Below, one piece after another: positions 59,669 through 64,000 of a stretch of 64,000 bases of DNA. Location of the stretch: positions 1 to 64,000 of the forward strand of contig JACKIU010000002.1 in assembly GCA_020638295.1 (NCBI GenBank), read 5' to 3'. The DNA is from Rhodospirillales bacterium. Its GTDB lineage: Bacteria; Pseudomonadota; Alphaproteobacteria; Micavibrionales; Micavibrionaceae. The position numbers and the translations under genes were made by a program. The stretch's first letter is position 1. Every line of letters begins with the position of its first letter. A model generated the notes under the pieces. It did no database searches. It saw nothing but the letters and a program-made list of their open reading frames with translations, and was not told the origin of the DNA.

Positions 59669-61084
59669 ATGAGCACCGTGACCCGTTTCCCGCCTTCCCC
59701 CACAGGTTTCATGCATATCGGCACCGCACGCACAGCCCTGTTTAACTGGCTCTACGCGCGCGGGAATAACGGTAAAATGCTCTTTCGCATCGAAGACACC
59801 GACCGCGCCCGCCATAATGAAGAAGCCGTCGTTGCCCTGATTAACGCCATGAAATGGCTGGAACTCGACTGGGACGGCGAAATTGTTTCTCAATATGAAC
59901 AACGGGGCCGCCATATCGAAATCGCCGAAGAACTGCTGGACAAAGGCCTTGCCTATCGCTGCTATTGCTCGCAGGACGAACTCGAAGAAATGCGCGTAAA
60001 AGCCCGCGAAGACGGCAAACCCACCTTCTATGACCGCCGCTGGCGCGACAAAAGCCCCGAAGATGCGCCGGATGGCATCGAACCGGTCATCCGCATCAAG
60101 GCCCCGCTCGAAGGCTCCTCGACAATTCACGACCATGTTCAGGGCGATGTCACCGTGAACAACGAACAGCTCGATGATTTCATCATCCTGCGCTCCGACG
60201 GCACGCCGACCTATATGCTCTCGGTTGTCGTTGACGACCACGATATGGGCGTCACGCACGTCATCCGCGGCGACGACCATCTCAACAACACCTTCCGCCA
60301 GAATGTCATTTACGACTCCATGGGCTGGGAAAAGCCGCAATACGCACATCTGCCGCTGATCCTCGGCCCCGACGGCGCCAAAATGTCCAAACGCCACGGC
60401 GCCGCCAGCGTCGAGGAATATCGCGACATGGGTTATCTCCCCGAAGCCATGCGCAATTACCTGCTGCGTCTGGGTTGGAGTCACGGCGATGACGAAATCA
60501 TCTCAAACCATCAGGCGCTGGAGTGGTTCGATCTGGAGCATATCGGAAAATCCCCGGCCCGCTTCGACTTTAACAAGCTCGAAAGCCTCAATGCGCATTA
60601 TATTAAAGAAGCCGATCCACAGCGCCTGATCGATTTATGCATGCCTTTTTATCAGGCGCGCCACGGTGTTACCCCTGACGCACAGGCGCAGAAACGGATC
60701 ATGTCCTGCGCCGATGAATTAAAGTCACGTGCAAAGACATTACTCCAATTCACTGATGAATCAGCATTTTTTGCCAAAGCATTGCCACTCGATTACGACG
60801 AAAAAGCCGCCGCACTTTTGGGTCAGGACAGCCGCGACGTTCTTGAGGCGCTCAAAACCCGGCTCGAAAACCTTGACGATTTCACCGCCGACAATATCCA
60901 AAGCCTCGTCAAAGACATTGCCGATAACCTTCGCGAAGGTAAAATGGGAAAAGTCGCCATGCCCCTGCGTGCCGCCCTGACCGGCACGACCGTTTCCCCG
61001 TCGGTCTTTCACGTTGCGGAAACTCTTGGCAAATCAGAAACCTGCGCCCGTATTCAGGCCGCACTACAGACGGAAATAAAGTGA
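59669..61084 (+). CDS. gltX: Glutamyl-tRNA synthetase
   Basis: This 471-residue class I synthetase has PSPTGFMHIGTARTALFNWL (HIGH-type motif at 16-19), RIEDTDRAR, the KMSKRHGA motif near residue 239, and a C-terminal helical anticodon-binding domain. It charges tRNA-Glu, and possibly tRNA-Gln if the amidation route is used. It is divergent from comEC with starts about 60 bases apart. Confidence 0.96.
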   Translation: MSTVTRFPPSPTGFMHIGTARTALFNWLYARGNNGKMLFRIEDTDRARHNEEAVVALINAMKWLELDWDGEIVSQYEQRGRHIEIAEELLDKGLAYRCYCSQDELEEMRVKAREDGKPTFYDRRWRDKSPEDAPDGIEPVIRIKAPLEGSSTIHDHVQGDVTVNNEQLDDFIILRSDGTPTYMLSVVVDDHDMGVTHVIRGDDHLNNTFRQNVIYDSMGWEKPQYAHLPLILGPDGAKMSKRHGAASVEEYRDMGYLPEAMRNYLLRLGWSHGDDEIISNHQALEWFDLEHIGKSPARFDFNKLESLNAHYIKEADPQRLIDLCMPFYQARHGVTPDAQAQKRIMSCADELKSRAKTLLQFTDESAFFAKALPLDYDEKAAALLGQDSRDVLEALKTRLENLDDFTADNIQSLVKDIADNLREGKMGKVAMPLRAALTGTTVSPSVFHVAETLGKSETCARIQAALQTEIK

Positions 61085-61087
61085 AAT

Positions 61088-61116
61088 TTGACAAATAGGC
61101 CATTTATTTGCATAAT
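61088..61116 (+). promoter_or_regulatory. Promoter for the 76-aa orphan gene
   Basis: TTGACA (61088-61093) and CATAAT (61111-61116) are separated by 17 bases. It begins 4 bases after the gltX stop, in an A+T-rich patch, and points to the ATG at 61155. Confidence 0.65.
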
Positions 61117-61154
61117 ATATAGTATAAATACAGCAAATGTAATAGGGGTGAATT

Positions 61155-61385
61155 ATGACTGATGATACAATTCCAAAAAATGAATACGCCTGCGCAATGG
61201 GGTTCAAGCGAGCTTGCGAAGATGCAGCGCCTGTCGTAACCGGCGACCAGAACGTCGATCAGGTGATTGAGAATTGCAAAAGGGAAAACAAGACAAACTC
61301 CCGCAACCCTGAGGATCATCTACAAGCAACAATGCAAACACAGGCTTGCATAAACAATGCCCTCGGATCACCAGGCAGCCGCTAA
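61155..61385 (+). CDS. Hypothetical protein, 76 aa
   Basis: I do not recognise this protein. It is polar, acid/amide-rich and has three cysteines (CAMG, CEDA, CKREN region) plus a fourth near the end (QACINN). It has no signal peptide or TM. A TAGGGGTG lies about 6 bases before the ATG, and a strong sigma70-like promoter lies upstream. The gltX-gltA gap is usually empty in relatives, so this may be a lineage-specific gene. Confidence 0.55.
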   Translation: MTDDTIPKNEYACAMGFKRACEDAAPVVTGDQNVDQVIENCKRENKTNSRNPEDHLQATMQTQACINNALGSPGSR

Positions 61386-61483
61386 CCTCCGTCCTATAAT
61401 CATCTCAAATACGGGCACTGATGCAGGTAAAAACAACCTTACCTGCCAACCTGCGCGCGCATTCAGAGTACTCTTGATCGGAC

Positions 61484-61511
61484 TTGATCAATTGCAAAAC
61501 TTCTCTACAAT
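61484..61511 (+). promoter_or_regulatory. Possible gltA promoter
   Basis: TTGATC (61484-61489) and TACAAT (61506-61511) are 16 bases apart, about 80 bases before the gltA ATG. The 200-base gap before gltA also holds a small stem CAGGTAA/TTACCTG near 61422-61443. Confidence 0.5.
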
Positions 61512-61589
61512 AATCCCCAGTTGCACAACCGCAAATTCTGCCTATTCTATTTTCAATACAATGAAACAAAAAACGATGTGGGGATCCCA

Positions 61590-62900
61590 ATGGGTAAAGA
61601 ACCTGAAAGCCAAAAAACATTCACCCTGATTAACGACGAAACCGGCGAAAGCTATAAACTGCCCGTCCTCGACGGTTCAACCGGCCCAAGCGTTATCGAT
61701 GTGCAAAAGCTTTACGCACAGACGGGCCATTTCACCTACGACCCCGGCTTTACCTCCACCGGCAGTTGCGAATCGCGCCTGACCTATATTGACGGGGATA
61801 AAGGCATTTTGATGCATCGCGGCTACAGCATCGAAGATCTCGCCGAACACAGCACCTACCTCGAAGTTTGCCATGCCCTGCTTTACGGCGATCTCCCCAA
61901 CGCCAAGGAAATGGCGAAGTTCGAGCACAACATCACCTATCACACGATGGTGCATGAACAGATCAACTATTTCTACCGCGGTTTCCGCCGCGACGCCCAC
62001 CCTATGGCCGTTATGTGCGGCATTGTCGGTGCGCTCTCGGCCTTCTATCACGACTCGCTGGATATCTGGGACCCGGAACAACGCGAAGTCTCGGCCCACC
62101 GCCTGATTGCCAAAATCCCGACACTGGCGGCCATGTCCTATAAATACAATGTCGGCCAACCCTTCATGTATCCGCGCAATGACCTAAGCTATTCAGAAAA
62201 TTTCCTGTATATGTGCTTCGGCCTGCCCGCCGAACCGTACAAGATCAATCCCGTGCTCGCCGATGCCATGGACAAAATCCTGATTCTGCATGCCGATCAC
62301 GAACAAAACGCGTCCACTTCGACCGTGCGCCTCGCCGGTTCGTCACAGGCCAACCCGTTCACCTGTATTTCATCGGGAATCGCCTCGCTCTGGGGTCCGG
62401 CCCATGGCGGCGCCAATCAGGCCGTTTTGGAAATGCTTGACGAAATCGGTGACAAGAAAAACATCCCCGAATTCATCAAACGCGCCAAAGATAAAGACGA
62501 TCCATTCCGCCTCATGGGCTTTGGCCACCGCGTTTACAAGAACTTCGACCCGCGCGCCGCCGTGCTTAAAAAATCCTGCGACCAGGTTCTGGAGAATCTG
62601 GGGGTCAGCGACCCGCGCCTCGAACTGGCCATGGAACTTGAGCGCATCGCGCTTGAAGACGATTACTTCGTCAGCCGCAAGCTCTTCCCGAATGTCGACT
62701 TTTATTCCGGCATTATCCTGAAAGCCATGGGCTTCCCGACCTCAATGTTCACGGTTCTCTTCGCTGTCGCCCGTACAGTCGGGTGGATCGCTCAATGGAA
62801 GGAAATGATCGAGGAACCGACATTGCGCATCGGCCGCCCGCGCCAGCTTTACACCGGCCCGGTCGCCCGTCCTTACGTACCGATGGATAAACGGAAATAA
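61590..62900 (+). CDS. gltA: Citrate synthase
   Basis: This enzyme has about 436 residues and starts at ATG 61590 with GGGGA before it. The active site has NASTSTVRLAGSS, SLWGPAHGGANQA, MGFGHRVYK (catalytic His) and, near the end, the dimer region IGRPRQLYTG. It condenses acetyl-CoA with oxaloacetate and is the entry to the TCA cycle for PDH-derived acetyl-CoA. The frame upstream to 61521 is not needed. It is convergent with lpxB. Confidence 0.97.
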   Translation: MGKEPESQKTFTLINDETGESYKLPVLDGSTGPSVIDVQKLYAQTGHFTYDPGFTSTGSCESRLTYIDGDKGILMHRGYSIEDLAEHSTYLEVCHALLYGDLPNAKEMAKFEHNITYHTMVHEQINYFYRGFRRDAHPMAVMCGIVGALSAFYHDSLDIWDPEQREVSAHRLIAKIPTLAAMSYKYNVGQPFMYPRNDLSYSENFLYMCFGLPAEPYKINPVLADAMDKILILHADHEQNASTSTVRLAGSSQANPFTCISSGIASLWGPAHGGANQAVLEMLDEIGDKKNIPEFIKRAKDKDDPFRLMGFGHRVYKNFDPRAAVLKKSCDQVLENLGVSDPRLELAMELERIALEDDYFVSRKLFPNVDFYSGIILKAMGFPTSMFTVLFAVARTVGWIAQWKEMIEEPTLRIGRPRQLYTGPVARPYVPMDKRK

Positions 62901-62915
62901 AAAAGCCAACGTCCC

Positions 62916-64000
62916 TTAAGGCGGCAGCATACTTAAAACATAAGAGGCTGCCTTATGGCTCGGCGTCTGCCCGGGCTCAAGCTGCAATTTCTCATGCAAC
63001 CGGGCAAAAGCCTGCTTTTGCTTATCCCGCTCTTCCGGAAAACGCAACAAGCGCATCATCGCCCGCGTCAGCTTGCCGATCGTACAATCCCATTGCAGAT
63101 ATTCCGGCACAGCGTTTTCCTGCAAAAGAATATTCGCCAAATGAACATATTGCGTCTTCAACACCAGCTTAACGATAATCGCTGTCAGAGGATGCGCCTT
63201 ATACCCGATGACGTGAGGCACGCCGAGATAGGCAAGCTCCAGCCCGACCGTACCCGAAGCCGCCAGCGCCACATCACATGCGGCAAAAGCCTGCCATTTA
63301 AGATCGGTTGTTTTGATAATGTTATAAGGGATTTTGACGTCGTTCAAAAGTCTGGAAACATTGTATTCCAGCGCCGGTAGGGTTGGCACAATCAGATGAA
63401 GGTTTGAATATTGCTCGGACAAAATCTCAATCGTCTCCAAAAACGGCTTTGACAGACTCTTGAATTCCCGCTCACGGCTTCCGAACATCACCCCAAGACA
63501 TAGAGCATCCTGATCAATCTCCATATCTTCTTTAAAGCGCTGTGTATCGATGCTGCCTTTATCCGTTTCGATCAAAGGATGCCCGACATAAACCGCATCG
63601 AGATTATGAGGCTTAAAATATGCGGGCTCAAAAGGAAACAGACACATCAGACCATCAAGATACTCCGCAATCTTTTTGGCCCGCCCCGGCCGCCAGGCCC
63701 AAACGCTCGGCGCCACATAATGAATGATTTTGCCCTTGTAGATCCCGCGTTTTTTCAAGCGCTGCGCCACCTGAAAATTAAAATCCGGTAAATCAATAGT
63801 CACAACGACATCAGGATTACGCTGCTCAATCTCCTCAACCGTACCATGAACCAATCGTAAAAGGCGCTGCAACTGCCAGATCACCTCCCACAGACCCATC
63901 ACGCAGAGATTATCCATCGGCATCAGGCTATCCAGCCCCTCCGCCTCCATCAGCGGCCCGCCTATACCGATAAACTCAACAATCTCCTGCTCTTTCAGCC
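62916..64000 (-). CDS. lpxB: Lipid-A-disaccharide synthase (partial, 5' end beyond the window)
   Basis: The open frame continues past the window edge. The visible part has about 361 residues. It begins LKEQEIVEFIGIGGPLMEAEG (GGPLM-type motif), continues with VVVTIDLPDFNFQVA and HYVAPSVWAWRPGRAKK, and ends with a GT-B donor-binding part. It joins UDP-diacylglucosamine and lipid X to make the lipid A disaccharide. The first ATG inside the window (63950) is internal. The gltA-lpxB pair is conserved in alphaproteobacteria. Confidence 0.95.
   Translation of the reverse strand, partial: LKEQEIVEFIGIGGPLMEAEGLDSLMPMDNLCVMGLWEVIWQLQRLLRLVHGTVEEIEQRNPDVVVTIDLPDFNFQVAQRLKKRGIYKGKIIHYVAPSVWAWRPGRAKKIAEYLDGLMCLFPFEPAYFKPHNLDAVYVGHPLIETDKGSIDTQRFKEDMEIDQDALCLGVMFGSREREFKSLSKPFLETIEILSEQYSNLHLIVPTLPALEYNVSRLLNDVKIPYNIIKTTDLKWQAFAACDVALAASGTVGLELAYLGVPHVIGYKAHPLTAIIVKLVLKTQYVHLANILLQENAVPEYLQWDCTIGKLTRAMMRLLRFPEERDKQKQAFARLHEKLQLEPGQTPSHKAASYVLSMLPP

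Noticed and set aside
61422..61443. Stem CAGGTAA/TTACCTG as a terminator of the orphan gene
   Set aside because: Short stem without a following T run; support is too weak for a terminator call.

Overview
The window reads as chromosomal DNA from an alphaproteobacterium. The strongest evidence is gene order. The blocks mltB-rlpA-dacA-tmk-holB-metG-tatD, mazG-hflX-hfq-trkA-ntrXY-ispDF-pgpA-cinA-coq10-lipA-lpd-pdhCBA-ftsB-eno-kdsA-pyrG-secG-tpiA-ppiD-trpE, and trpGDC-lexA-comEC-gltX-gltA-lpxB are the usual alphaproteobacterial arrangement. A GAAC-N7-GAAC SOS box lies in front of lexA, and NtrYX is present. LPS genes (kdsA, lpxB) show a Gram-negative envelope. I cannot name the genus; the many small orphan genes and moderate GC are unlike well-studied Rhizobiales.

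Region 1 (1-8.6 kb) is a more A+T-rich surface-glycan tailoring segment. A leftward operon (PseB-like dehydratase, PseC-like aminotransferase, Gfo/Idh oxidoreductase, fused cytidylyltransferase-aminotransferase) looks able to make and CTP-activate an unusual amino sugar. It is followed by two tandem sulfotransferases, a kinase-fold protein and a methyltransferase. The segment stops at a tRNA-Ser gene. Region 2 (8.7-18.7 kb) holds a K+ channel-like protein, three peptidoglycan/septum proteins, and replication and translation housekeeping genes. Region 3 (18.9-27.2 kb, leftward) holds hflX, hfq, murI, trkA and the NtrYX two-component system. Region 4 (27.2-30.3 kb, rightward) covers isoprenoid and phospholipid genes plus a glycosyltransferase.

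Region 5 (30.4-40.7 kb, leftward) is the pyruvate dehydrogenase/lipoate region. It is interrupted by accessory genes: a VapBC toxin-antitoxin pair, a small membrane protein, a LOG-like protein, a rhodanese, a GNAT fusion protein and an antisense orphan. lipA and lpd each carry one apparent single-base deletion. Region 6 (40.9-49.3 kb) holds ftsB, eno, kdsA, pyrG, secG and tpiA, with an RHH antitoxin-like gene beside a decayed PIN toxin gene. Region 7 (49.4-64 kb) holds ppiD, the tryptophan genes (split by an antisense yibQ), lexA, comEC, gltX, gltA and the start-side part of lpxB.

The most unusual layer is a set of short palindromic repeats scattered through the window, similar in style to Rickettsia palindromic elements. 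At least two families sit between genes. Others sit in frame inside coding sequence: three insertions in the flexible linkers of the lipoyl-bearing PDH subunits E1-beta and E2, and one that supplies the C-terminal tail of the Coq10-like protein. No CRISPR array, phage module, transposase, integrase or rRNA was seen. No stretch longer than about 300 bases lacks an assigned feature.
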